This document shows positions 33,691 through 42,665 of a stretch of 64,000 nucleotides of DNA, piece by piece (the first letter of the stretch is position 1; each line of letters begins with the position of its first letter). A program made the translations under genes and the position numbers. Source of the stretch: CAJXMH01 sp040220135 (GTDB lineage Bacteria; Bacteroidota; Bacteroidia; Flavobacteriales_E; Vicingaceae); assembly GCA_040220135.1 (NCBI GenBank), contig JAVJTT010000032.1:5776-69775 (forward strand), read 5' to 3'. The notes below the pieces were generated by a model. It made no database searches and was not told where the DNA came from. It saw nothing but the letters and a program-made list of their open reading frames with translations.

Positions 33691-34875
33691 ATGAAAAAGA
33701 TGGACACATATATAGTTGCAGGATATAGAACAGCAGTGGGCAAAGCCCCCAAAGGATCTTTGCGTTTCACACGGCCCGACGATTTAGCAGCTGCCGTTAC
33801 AAAACACTTGATGAACAGTGTAGAAGGCATCAGCGCTGAAGACATTGACGATGTAATTGTAGGAAACGCTACCCCGGAAGCAGAGCAAGGTCTCAACGTA
33901 GGTCGCTTGGTTTCTTTAATGGGATTAAATCACATTAAAACTCCTGGCATGACGGTAAACCGCTATTGTTCTTCGGGTTTAGAAACCATTGCTATTGCCG
34001 ATTCTAAGATCAAAAATGGCATGAACCAATGCATTATTGCCGGTGGCGTTGAGTCTATGTCGCCCATCAGTATGGGAGGCTGGAGAATTGTACCGAATGC
34101 AAAGGTGGCTAAAGAAAACCCCACCTATTATTGGGGCATGGGCTTAACGGCAGAAGCAGTGGCTCAACAATACAAAGTAAGTCGCGAAGACCAAGATGAG
34201 TTTGCATACAATTCGCATATGAAAGCGATAAAAGCAAATGAGAACGGGACTTTCAAAGACGACATTGTTCCCATTGAAGTGGGGCAAGTTTATTTGGATG
34301 AAAATGGTAAAAAGCAAAAACGCACTTATACCTTCGATCAAGATGAAGGTCCAAGAAAGGACACTTCCAAAGAGGTATTAGCCAAGCTAAGACCAGTGTT
34401 TGATGCCAAAGGAAGCGTAACTGCCGGAAATGCTTCTCAAACTTCTGATGGCGCTGCTTTCGTAATGGTAGCTTCTGAAGAAATGGTAAAGAGACATAAC
34501 TTAAAACCCATTGCCAGATTAGTTAGCTATGCTACTGCAGGCGTTGATCCACGAATTATGGGCATTGGTCCAGTGGATGCTATTCCAAAAGCTTTGAAAC
34601 AAGCTGGTATGAAACTCAACGACATAGACTTGATCGAACTCAATGAAGCTTTTGCTTCTCAATCAATTGCCGTGACAAGAGAATTAGACCTTAACCCGGA
34701 AATTTTAAATGTAAACGGAGGCGCCATTGCATTGGGTCACCCTTTAGGATGCACGGGAGCTAAATTATCCGTGCAGATTTTCAATGAATTAAAGAGAAGG
34801 AATAAGAAATACGGAATGGTCACCATGTGTGTAGGAACAGGACAAGGTGCAGCCGGAATTTTTGAGATGTTGTAG
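33691..34875 (+). CDS. fadA: acetyl-CoA C-acyltransferase (thiolase)
   Basis: Cleaves 3-ketoacyl-CoA with CoA in the last step of beta-oxidation. The protein has 394 residues. Catalytic Cys93 lies in VNRYCSSGLETI; the second pair of motifs, GHPLGCTGA (His) and MVTMCVGTGQGAAG (Cys), are present near residues 350 and 380. Start at 33691; a second ATG three codons later is an alternative. It forms the fatty-acid oxidation trifunctional set with the preceding gene. Confidence 0.96.
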   Translation: MKKMDTYIVAGYRTAVGKAPKGSLRFTRPDDLAAAVTKHLMNSVEGISAEDIDDVIVGNATPEAEQGLNVGRLVSLMGLNHIKTPGMTVNRYCSSGLETIAIADSKIKNGMNQCIIAGGVESMSPISMGGWRIVPNAKVAKENPTYYWGMGLTAEAVAQQYKVSREDQDEFAYNSHMKAIKANENGTFKDDIVPIEVGQVYLDENGKKQKRTYTFDQDEGPRKDTSKEVLAKLRPVFDAKGSVTAGNASQTSDGAAFVMVASEEMVKRHNLKPIARLVSYATAGVDPRIMGIGPVDAIPKALKQAGMKLNDIDLIELNEAFASQSIAVTRELDLNPEILNVNGGAIALGHPLGCTGAKLSVQIFNELKRRNKKYGMVTMCVGTGQGAAGIFEML

Positions 34876-34885
34876 AATGGTAATG

Positions 34886-34894
34886 AGTATTGAG
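34886..34894 (+). repeat. left inverted repeat flanking the S23-like insert
   Basis: AGTATTGAG lies 11-19 nt after the fadA stop. Its exact reverse complement CTCAATACT is at 35304-35312, on the other side of the four-helix-bundle gene. Confidence 0.45.
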
Positions 34895-34916
34895 TACAGA
34901 GCTAAAGAAATAGATA

Positions 34917-35267
34917 ATGCATAAAGTTAAAGAGTTAAAGGTATGGCACAAAGGCATGGAGATAGTCGAAGAGTTATATGCTCTTGTTAAAGACTTTCCT
35001 ATTGAAGAAAAATACGGCCTTACTTCACAGATGAAAAGAGCTGCCATTTCAATCCCCTCAAATATTGCCGAGGGAGCAGGTAGGAGAAGTCCTGCAGAAT
35101 TCAGACACTTTTTAAATATCTCCAATGGCTCTTCTTATGAATTAGACACCCAATTACTACTTGCCAAGCAACTAGGTTTTCTTACAGGCAATGAAATAGA
35201 TCAACTTCTACAAAAGATTGAAGAGTTACAGAAAATGAACTACGCATTAATTAATAAATTAAAATAA
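34917..35267 (+). CDS. four-helix-bundle (S23/IVP-like) protein
   Basis: A 116-residue protein of the four-helix-bundle family first seen as intervening-sequence proteins in 23S rRNA genes. Family motifs: LKVWHKGMEIVEELYAL, GLTSQMKRAAISIPSNIAEGAGR, FLNISNGSSYELDTQLLLA. The function is unknown and relatives include Avd of diversity-generating retroelements. It has no link to beta-oxidation, yet it sits between fadA (41 nt) and the acyl-CoA dehydrogenase (59 nt). Flanking inverted repeats suggest an inserted cassette. No reverse transcriptase is near. Confidence 0.93.
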   Translation: MHKVKELKVWHKGMEIVEELYALVKDFPIEEKYGLTSQMKRAAISIPSNIAEGAGRRSPAEFRHFLNISNGSSYELDTQLLLAKQLGFLTGNEIDQLLQKIEELQKMNYALINKLK

Positions 35268-35280
35268 ACCATAGTGTTGA

Positions 35281-35303
35281 AAGTGAGTTCTCAGGACTCA
35301 CTT
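35281..35303. repeat. hairpin between the S23-like gene and acyl-CoA dehydrogenase
   Basis: AAGTGAGT / ACTCACTT, 8-bp stem with 7-nt loop, not followed by a T tract. It may be a processing or stabilising hairpin, or part of the inserted unit. Confidence 0.4.
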
Positions 35304-35312
35304 CTCAATACT
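35304..35312 (-). repeat. right inverted repeat flanking the S23-like insert
   Basis: CTCAATACT, the exact reverse complement of 34886-34894; it lies 14 nt before the ATG of the acyl-CoA dehydrogenase gene. Confidence 0.45.
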
Positions 35313-35326
35313 TAATACTATAGAAC

Positions 35327-37102
35327 ATGGAAACAAAAAACAAAATCATAAAAGGCGGCGAGTATCTGATCAAGGAAACTGAAGCGAATGACATTTTCAT
35401 TCCTGAAGAATTTGATGAAGAACAGGGAATGATCGCCCAATCCAGTCAGGATTTTTTAGATCAAGAAGTTTACCCCAATATTGAGCGAATTGATGCCATG
35501 GAAGAAGGTCTGATGGCAAACTTAATTACCAAAGCAGGCGAATTAGGTTTGTGTGGAATCTCAGTTCCTGAAGAATACGGTGGGTTTGGCAAAAACTTCG
35601 TAACTTCAATGCTAACCGCAGAAGTTACCGGAGCCGGCTACTCATTTGCCGTAGCCCTTTCCGCTCATACCGGAATCGGAACTCTTCCAATTTTGTATTA
35701 TGGAACAGAAGAACAAAAGCAAAAGTATGTACCTAAATTGGCAAGTGGCGAATGGAAAGGATGCTACTGTTTAACAGAACCCGGTTCAGGATCGGATGCC
35801 AACTCTGGAAAATCTAAAGCCACATTAGAAGGTGACAACTACATTTTGAACGGACAAAAAATGTGGATTACCAATGGTGGTTTTGCCGATGTATTGACCG
35901 TATTCGCCAAGATAGACGATGACGAAAATCTCAGCGCTTTCATATTAGAGAAAGGATACGAAGGAATAACTATGAACCCGGAAGAAAAGAAAATGGGTAT
36001 CAAGGGGTCTTCCACTCGTCAGATCTTTTTTAATGATGTAAAAGTTCCAAAAGAAAATTTATTAGGTGAGCGTGGCGAAGGCTTTAAAATAGCCTTAAAC
36101 ATTTTAAACATTGGTCGTGCAAAGTTAGCCGGGGCTGCTTTAGGAGCTAGTAAAGCCGCTATTAGTCGCTCAGTAAATTTTGCTAATGATCGTGAACAGT
36201 TTGGACGTTCAATTTCAAAGTATGGAGCTATTCGATACAAATTAGCAGAACAAGCCATTAAAGCTTATGCTACGGAATCTGCGCTTTATAGAGTCAGTCA
36301 AAACATTGAAGATACCATCCAAGCTCATATTGCGGACGGCAAGGACAAGCAAGAAGCTACTTTAGCAGGCTTACGAGAGTACGCTGCTGAATGTGCGATA
36401 TTGAAAGTTCATGGTTCTGAAACATTAGACTACGTAGTAGATGAAGGAGTGCAGATCTATGGCGGCATGGGTTATTCAGCCGAAGCAGATATGGAAAGAG
36501 CATACCGAGATGCTCGTATCAACCGAATTTTTGAAGGAACCAATGAGATTAACCGCATGTTAACGGTTGACATTATTCTGAAAAGAGCGATGCAAGGTGA
36601 ATTAGATTTATTAGGCCCTGCTCAAAAAGTAGCTGACGAACTAATGGAAATTCCGGATTTTGACTTAGATGACTCTGGCTTGTTTGCTGCTGAAAAAAGA
36701 GCGGTTGGAAACTTCAAGAAAGCGGTTTTACTGACAGCCGGAGCAGCTGCGAAACAGCTCTCCACTTCTTTAGCCAAAGAGCAAGAAATCTTGATGAATA
36801 TTGCAGACATTGCCATGGAAGCTTATGTAAGTGAATCCATGATCTTGAGAGTGGAAAAAATGAAATCTCTTGGCAAAGAAAACGAACTACAAACATTAAT
36901 GATGCAAACCTACATTTACGATGCGGCTGACCGTATTCACAAATGGGGGAAAGATGCCATTAACGCTTTTGCAGAAGGAGATGAGCAAAGAGCCATGTTA
37001 ATGGGCATTAAACGCTTCTCAAAAGTTGATCCGTTCAATAGCAAAGAAGCAAGACAAAAAATTGCTCAAAAAATGATCGATGAAAATAAGTATTGCTACT
37101 AG
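35327..37102 (+). CDS. acyl-CoA dehydrogenase family protein
   Basis: FAD-dependent acyl-CoA dehydrogenase of 591 residues, first oxidation step of the beta-oxidation cycle. It has the longer VLCAD/ACAD9-like layout with an extra C-terminal helical domain (~430-591). Motifs: GCYCLTEPGSGSDANSGKSKA, KMWITNGGFADVLTVFAKI, INIGRAKLAGAALG-type and ERAYRDARINRIFEGTNEINR. It belongs to the marR operon by position, although the S23-like unit separates it from fadA. A terminator follows. Confidence 0.95.
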   Translation: METKNKIIKGGEYLIKETEANDIFIPEEFDEEQGMIAQSSQDFLDQEVYPNIERIDAMEEGLMANLITKAGELGLCGISVPEEYGGFGKNFVTSMLTAEVTGAGYSFAVALSAHTGIGTLPILYYGTEEQKQKYVPKLASGEWKGCYCLTEPGSGSDANSGKSKATLEGDNYILNGQKMWITNGGFADVLTVFAKIDDDENLSAFILEKGYEGITMNPEEKKMGIKGSSTRQIFFNDVKVPKENLLGERGEGFKIALNILNIGRAKLAGAALGASKAAISRSVNFANDREQFGRSISKYGAIRYKLAEQAIKAYATESALYRVSQNIEDTIQAHIADGKDKQEATLAGLREYAAECAILKVHGSETLDYVVDEGVQIYGGMGYSAEADMERAYRDARINRIFEGTNEINRMLTVDIILKRAMQGELDLLGPAQKVADELMEIPDFDLDDSGLFAAEKRAVGNFKKAVLLTAGAAAKQLSTSLAKEQEILMNIADIAMEAYVSESMILRVEKMKSLGKENELQTLMMQTYIYDAADRIHKWGKDAINAFAEGDEQRAMLMGIKRFSKVDPFNSKEARQKIAQKMIDENKYCY

Positions 37103-37123
37103 TTAGTTCATTTGTTTCATTTG

Positions 37124-37156
37124 AAAATCCTCTGTCGCTTGGCAGGGGATTTTTTA
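37124..37156 (+). terminator. rho-independent terminator after the fad operon
   Basis: AAAATCCTCTG / CAGGGGATTTT, an 11-bp stem with one G-U wobble and an 8-nt loop, followed by a T-rich run. Closes the beta-oxidation operon. Confidence 0.8.
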
Positions 37157-37167
37157 TTTATTTTTAG

Positions 37168-40100
37168 ATGATGAAAACTGCCTTACTCCTTCTAAGTGTT
37201 TTTCTCTCAGCTTCTATAGCAGCACAAAACATTCGAATTGAAAATACCGTCTACGACGAAAAAGGAGACCCCCTCCCCTTTGCTTATGTGGTGGGGCGTT
37301 CAATTGGCGTAGCTACCGTTAGCAACGAAGAAGGAAATTTTAGCATCAGTATTCAAAAAAATCAGCTGGACTCTACCTTACTCTTTTCATTTCTAGGATA
37401 TCAAGTTAAGAAGTTAAAAGCATCTGAAATTCAAGCATCAAAAGGGGGTATTCAGTTAGAGCCTACTTCAGTAAAAATAAAAATGGTGGAAGTAAAACCC
37501 ACCAAAATGGAAACTGTAAAATCATTACTCAAAAAAATTAGAAGAAACTTAGAGGATAATTACCCGGATGAGAGCTATGGTTTACATGGCTATTATCGAG
37601 AATCACTCCGAGAAAAAGGAGAGTTTATCCGCTACACAGATGCAGCCGTAAAACTTGAGTTAAGTGGCTATCAAAAAAAGAAATACAAATGGAAAGACTA
37701 CTACAAAGAGAAGAGTTATGATCTGCGTTCATTAAGCAGTAATTTATCCGGTTGTGAACGCCTTCATCGCTATCACTTTCATGACAAGAGCTTGAAAGAG
37801 GAAAGGGCCTTAATTGTGAATAGCAGAGCCAGTGTAGACAATGGAGTAAGCGATGTAAAAGCCAACATTGAGGCCGGGCCGCTTGGACTCTTCACAAAAG
37901 ATGAGCTAAAATATAAATCAACTTTTTTGGCCTCAAAAAGCATAGACAGCTACAACTTTAAGTTGAAAGAAATAAACATCCCTGAATACGGCTGGCTTTA
38001 TCAATTAAGGTTTAGCAGCAAACTAGACACCTCAGAAATACTCCACTACCGAAGACTCCTCAAAGACAAAAAGTTTAAACCAGCCAGAAAGTTTTGGAAA
38101 AAAATAAAGGATAAAAAAAATCTAGAGGGAGAGATTTGGGTAAGGAAAGACAATTTTGCGGTGATTCATTTAGAGTATTGGGTGCCTAAAAATTTCAAAC
38201 CCCTCTTCTGCACGTGCAAACCAATGACCGTCAACCACTTCGACTTTAAAGTCAGCATTGATTATGAAGAAAAAGACGATAAGTATATTCCCACTTACTT
38301 AAAACACGAAGATGAGTTTCTCTACGAAGACACTTTGGAGCAAGAAGTAATCCCTTTTTTAGCCACTTCAGAATTCTACTTAACAGATCATGAATTTAAC
38401 ATCGAACCTCAAATCAAAAGAATTGACGCTTTTGGAAACCTTAATTCCAATCAATTATTTGACTATCCACTCGAATATGATTCTACTTTCTGGGCCCATT
38501 TCCATCAAGAAAAACCATGGTCAAAAGTGCCAGACAGTTTAGTGGAAAGCATTTCAAAAGATACGGCTTTAGAAGCTCAATTTTACATGAAGCACATTAG
38601 AGATGATAGCCTCAAACCACCGGCGGCAAAAAAAATCCCTCATTCTACCTCTATTCATGACTACACCTTAAATGACCCTTATGCTTGGTTGAAAGACACC
38701 AAAAATCCAAAGGCGAATAAAGCGGTTATGGACTATTTGAAAGCAGAGAATGCCTATACCGACAATTATTTTATCCCGCTTCGAGAGAGTCAACGGAACC
38801 TTTACAAAGAAATGCTTAGTCGTATTGACCAAACTTATGAGTCTATGCCGGTAAGGAATGAAGACTACTATTACTCCGTACAATATTTAGAAGATAAAGA
38901 ATACCCCATATACAGACGAAAGAAAAAAGAAGATAAAGAGTGGGAGATCTTGTTTGATGTCAATAAGCTAGCGGAAGATTACCCTTTTTACAATTTAGGT
39001 GGCATAAGCCCAAATCCTAGTCAAAACACCATTGCATATTACGAAAACACCACCGGTAGTGACCTTTCTACTTTAAAATTCAAGCAAATCAAAGAAGATA
39101 AGATTCTAAGTGATAGTTTAACGCAAGTAGCCGGATTGGTGTGGTTAACCGACAGTACTTTTTTATACACAGTTCAAGAAAAGCAAACCAATAGAACCCA
39201 TCAAATCAAGCATCACACCCTTTTTCAAGATCAAAAAAATGACACAGTAGTTTTTGAAGAGAAAAACCCCTTATTTGGCATCGCAATCTCTAAATCAAGA
39301 AGCAAAAAATACATTTTCTTAAGCTCAGATGGCAAAGAAGGAAATGAAGTTTACTTCTTACCGACCAACTCAGACTCCTTAACTTTTCAACTTATAGAAG
39401 CCCGAGTAAAAAATGTTCATTATAGCTTGTATGATGAAGGCGACCAATTTTACATTCACAGCAACCGATATAGAGAAGATTTTGATCTAAGGGTTTGCCA
39501 AATTGAAGATTGTGGTGCTAAGAAGTGGAAGCCCTTTTACCAACCAGAGAAAGAAGGAATTCTTCAAGACTTTTTACTCTTTCCCAAACATGTAGTTTTT
39601 ATTGAGAGTGACAGGATGGAAGAAAAGCTTTTAGTGATGAACCGAGCAACCAAAGAAATTGAAGAAGTAGAGTTTGATGAAGATGTCTACTCGGTTTACC
39701 TTTCATACAACGACAAAAAAGAGACCGACTCCGTAACATTTGGCTATGAAAGCATGAAAACACCTTCCACTGTTATCCGCATGGATCTTTCGAATCTTGA
39801 AAAACGCAAAATTCGTCAGGACACCGTAAAAAACTTTCGTGTTTCAAAATGGATTAAACAAAGAAGGGTATTTGCCAAAGCTCGAGATGGTGAAGAAATT
39901 CCAATTACGCTTTTATATTGGAAGTACTTAAAAAACAACAAAAATGAATTAAAGCGAACCTACCTAACCGCTTATGGGTCTTACGGCTCAAGCTCAGGCG
40001 TTGGTTTCAACTCCACGCTTTACAGTTTAGTTCAACGCGGTTTTATTGTGGCCATTGCCCATGTGAGAGGTGGTGGTGAACTAGGTTTAAAATGGTATGA

Positions 40101-40683
40101 AGACGGCAAACTTTTAAACAAAAAAAACACCTTTACCGACTTTATTGACTGCACCGAATACTTAATTGACAAGGGCTATGCAGTAAAGGGAAACATTGTA
40201 GCCTCAGGTGGAAGCGCCGGTGGTTTATTGATGGGAGCTGTAGCCAATATGCGACCTGAACTTTATAACACCATCATTTTAAATGTGCCATTTGTGGATG
40301 TTCTCAATACCATGATGGATGAAAATCTACCGCTTACTACAGGTGAATATTTAGAATGGGGGAATCCCAATGAGAAAAAGTATTTCGACTACATTCGATC
40401 TTACAGTCCGTATGAGAATGTAAAAGCACAAGAGTACCCGAACATGCTATTCTTCACTGGCATAAACGATCAGCGGGTTGGCTATTGGGAACCGGCTAAA
40501 ATGGTTTCCAAACTAAGAGCGAATAAAACTGATGACAATTTAATTTTACTTAAAACAGACTTATCATCAGGTCATGGCGGAGGCTCTGGAAGGTTTGCCG
40601 GACTTGAACAATTGGCTTATAAATATGCTTTGATCTTTGACTTATTGAAGCAAGACTTCCTAGAAAAGCTAGACCAACCATGA
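37168..40683 (+). CDS. carboxypeptidase-regulatory-like domain fused to oligopeptidase B-like protease
   Basis: Single reading frame of 1171 residues. A signal peptide (1-19) is followed by a CarboxypepD_reg-like beta domain (~22-100), then a ~380-residue region usually found with that domain in stand-alone secreted Bacteroidota proteins. From ~487 (AAKKIPHSTSIHDYTLNDPYAWL) it is a complete S9A prolyl oligopeptidase: beta-propeller ~500-900 and hydrolase ~920-1165. The triad is Ser1016 (GGSAGG), Asp1101 (INDQRVGYWEP) and His1136 (SGHGG). Normally these would be two proteins. Cleaves peptides in the periplasm or outside the cell, by family. Overlaps the next gene by 4 nt. Confidence 0.87.
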   Translation: MMKTALLLLSVFLSASIAAQNIRIENTVYDEKGDPLPFAYVVGRSIGVATVSNEEGNFSISIQKNQLDSTLLFSFLGYQVKKLKASEIQASKGGIQLEPTSVKIKMVEVKPTKMETVKSLLKKIRRNLEDNYPDESYGLHGYYRESLREKGEFIRYTDAAVKLELSGYQKKKYKWKDYYKEKSYDLRSLSSNLSGCERLHRYHFHDKSLKEERALIVNSRASVDNGVSDVKANIEAGPLGLFTKDELKYKSTFLASKSIDSYNFKLKEINIPEYGWLYQLRFSSKLDTSEILHYRRLLKDKKFKPARKFWKKIKDKKNLEGEIWVRKDNFAVIHLEYWVPKNFKPLFCTCKPMTVNHFDFKVSIDYEEKDDKYIPTYLKHEDEFLYEDTLEQEVIPFLATSEFYLTDHEFNIEPQIKRIDAFGNLNSNQLFDYPLEYDSTFWAHFHQEKPWSKVPDSLVESISKDTALEAQFYMKHIRDDSLKPPAAKKIPHSTSIHDYTLNDPYAWLKDTKNPKANKAVMDYLKAENAYTDNYFIPLRESQRNLYKEMLSRIDQTYESMPVRNEDYYYSVQYLEDKEYPIYRRKKKEDKEWEILFDVNKLAEDYPFYNLGGISPNPSQNTIAYYENTTGSDLSTLKFKQIKEDKILSDSLTQVAGLVWLTDSTFLYTVQEKQTNRTHQIKHHTLFQDQKNDTVVFEEKNPLFGIAISKSRSKKYIFLSSDGKEGNEVYFLPTNSDSLTFQLIEARVKNVHYSLYDEGDQFYIHSNRYREDFDLRVCQIEDCGAKKWKPFYQPEKEGILQDFLLFPKHVVFIESDRMEEKLLVMNRATKEIEEVEFDEDVYSVYLSYNDKKETDSVTFGYESMKTPSTVIRMDLSNLEKRKIRQDTVKNFRVSKWIKQRRVFAKARDGEEIPITLLYWKYLKNNKNELKRTYLTAYGSYGSSSGVGFNSTLYSLVQRGFIVAIAHVRGGGELGLKWYEDGKLLNKKNTFTDFIDCTEYLIDKGYAVKGNIVASGGSAGGLLMGAVANMRPELYNTIILNVPFVDVLNTMMDENLPLTTGEYLEWGNPNEKKYFDYIRSYSPYENVKAQEYPNMLFFTGINDQRVGYWEPAKMVSKLRANKTDDNLILLKTDLSSGHGGGSGRFAGLEQLAYKYALIFDLLKQDFLEKLDQP

Positions 40684-41423
40684 GGCAAATTGTAATTTAT
40701 TTTTTTATTCTTTCGCTTAGCACTTTTTCGTGTCAACAAAAGCAAAGCGCTGAACAAATAGTTAATCAAACCATTGAATATGCGGGTGGAGAAAAATTTG
40801 AGCAATCTAAAATTGCTTTTTCTTTTCGCGACAAGCATTACGAAGTACACCGCAATGAGAGTGAGTGGAAGATGAGACGGACTTTTCAAGATAGTAGTCT
40901 TTTAGTAGAGGACGATTATTCACCAAAGGGCTTTAAAAGAAAAATTAATGGAGCCGAAGCTGAAGTAGCTGATAGCATGGCTTTCAAATACGTAGAATCA
41001 ATCAACTCCGTGATCTACTTTGCGCTACTTCCTTATAAATTAAACGATCCTGCCGTGATCAAAGAAAACTTGGGCAAAGAGCTAGTGGAAGGGAAACCCT
41101 ACTATAAAATCAAAGTGAGATTCAAAGAGGAAGGCGGAGGTGAAGACTTTCAAGATGAATTCATTTATTGGTTTGACCAAAAAGATTATAGTTTGGATTA
41201 CCTTGCTTATTCGTTTCAAGTAAATGGTGGCGGAATGCGTTTTCGGAAAGCTTATAATGAGCGCTTTTTGAATGGGATTCGCTTTGTAGATTACATCAAT
41301 TACAAACCCCTTGAAGGTAATGTCACCTTAACTTCCCTTGCTCAGCTATGGCAGATTAATGAGCTAGAAGAACTTTCTAAAATTAAATTAGAAGATGTTG
41401 CGGTTAGCTTAAAGCCTTCTTAA
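40680..41423 (+). CDS. DUF6503 family lipoprotein
   Basis: A 247-residue lipoprotein (LSLSTFSC, Cys18) of the Bacteroidota DUF6503 family: EQIVNQTIEYAGGEKFEQSKIAFSFRDKHYEVHR and EGKPYYKIKVRF. The fold resembles LolA/outer-membrane lipoprotein-sorting types, with no known role. Coupled to the protease fusion by a 4-nt ATGA overlap. The 3' end overlaps the convergent mechanosensitive-channel gene by 20 nt. Confidence 0.82.
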   Translation: MRQIVIYFFILSLSTFSCQQKQSAEQIVNQTIEYAGGEKFEQSKIAFSFRDKHYEVHRNESEWKMRRTFQDSSLLVEDDYSPKGFKRKINGAEAEVADSMAFKYVESINSVIYFALLPYKLNDPAVIKENLGKELVEGKPYYKIKVRFKEEGGGEDFQDEFIYWFDQKDYSLDYLAYSFQVNGGGMRFRKAYNERFLNGIRFVDYINYKPLEGNVTLTSLAQLWQINELEELSKIKLEDVAVSLKPS

Positions 41424-42660
41424 AATCACTTCCGCTTGGATCTTGGAAAATTTCCAGATCAAACTGATGGATTACGGCTAGAGTATGATCAAAAATATCA
41501 GACTGCACTTCTTCATAATTGGCCCAAGCAATATCATTGCAAAAAGCATATAATTGAATCGGTATTCCGTGTTCAGTGGGTGCGAGTTGACGCACAAGAA
41601 TAGTTAAGTCTTGATTTATTTTTGGATGGTTGTGTAGGTACTTCAATAAATATGCCCTAAAGGTTCCTAAATTGGTCATGCGTCGTCCGTTAGATACTTG
41701 CGAGGTGTCAATCTTCCTTTCTTCATTGTACTGCTTAATGGCTTCTAATCGCTCTTCCACATAGGGTTTTAAAATGTGGATATTTTTAAAACGCTCAATC
41801 ATCTCATCACCACAAAACTTTACAGAATGTTGGTTTATATATATAGAACGTGCAATTCGTCGTGAGCCTGTTTCAGCCATACCGCGCCAATTCTTAAAGG
41901 AATCAGAAATAAAAGAATAAGTCGGAACTGTGGTTATGGTTTTGTCCCAGTTCTTCACTTTTACGGTGGTCAGGTTAATCTCAATCACATCGCCATCTGC
42001 ACCGTATCTGTCCATTTGCACCCAATCGCCCACTTTTATCATGTCGTTTGCGGCTAACTGAATACTGGCAATAAAACCTAAAATGGTGTCTTTAAATACC
42101 AATAGTAAGACAGCCGATACGGCACCAAATGCACCAAAGAAGTACAAAATACTTTTATCGGCGATAACAGACAGGATCAAAACAGCCAATACTATCCCGA
42201 TAATTATCTTCACAAGCTGAAAGTAGCTTTGTAAAGGCTTGTCTTTAAACATTTCGATTCCATTCAATATATCTCGAACCGTATTCAAGAATCGAAAAAC
42301 CACTACCATCGCAGTAAGTATGATCACGACTTCATTTAAGCGAGCTGTGTAATCTACCAAAGTAGGGTGGCCGCCGAAAATACCGGGCAGTAAATAGAAA
42401 ATAACAATAACCGGGGCAAGGTGGGCAATGGCTGAAAACACTTTGTTTTCGACCAATAAATCGTCCCAATTGGTTTTACTTTTCTTCGCCAAGGAAGTGA
42501 AGCCTGACAACAATACTTGACGCGCAATGCGATCTATAATAAAGCCTAGTAAGATCACTGCAAATACCAGAATCATAATGGCGATCAGTTCACTGTAAAA
42601 ATCACTAATGCCTACTTGACTAAAATATTTGATTAAAAACTCTCTACTTTCTTTGATCAT
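41404..42660 (-). CDS. mechanosensitive ion channel family protein (MscS-like)
   Basis: MscS-family channel of 418 residues with about five membrane segments. The pore-lining helix is around FFGAFGAVSAVLLLVFKDTILGFIASIQLAANDMIKVGDWV, and the beta domain begins VGDWVQMDRYGADGDVIEINLTTVKVKNWDKTITTVPTY. It relieves osmotic pressure when the membrane is stretched. It has the extended soluble C-terminus seen in the YbdG-like subfamily (KYLHNHPKINQDLTILVRQLAPTEHGIPIQLYAF). First 5 nt downstream of the OMP gene. Confidence 0.93.
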   Translation of the reverse strand: MIKESREFLIKYFSQVGISDFYSELIAIMILVFAVILLGFIIDRIARQVLLSGFTSLAKKSKTNWDDLLVENKVFSAIAHLAPVIVIFYLLPGIFGGHPTLVDYTARLNEVVIILTAMVVVFRFLNTVRDILNGIEMFKDKPLQSYFQLVKIIIGIVLAVLILSVIADKSILYFFGAFGAVSAVLLLVFKDTILGFIASIQLAANDMIKVGDWVQMDRYGADGDVIEINLTTVKVKNWDKTITTVPTYSFISDSFKNWRGMAETGSRRIARSIYINQHSVKFCGDEMIERFKNIHILKPYVEERLEAIKQYNEERKIDTSQVSNGRRMTNLGTFRAYLLKYLHNHPKINQDLTILVRQLAPTEHGIPIQLYAFCNDIAWANYEEVQSDIFDHTLAVIHQFDLEIFQDPSGSDFKKALS

Positions 42661-42665
42661 ATCGT

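Noticed and set aside
34876..35326. Retroelement (DGR) around the four-helix-bundle gene
   Set aside because: No reverse transcriptase or template/variable repeats in the window.
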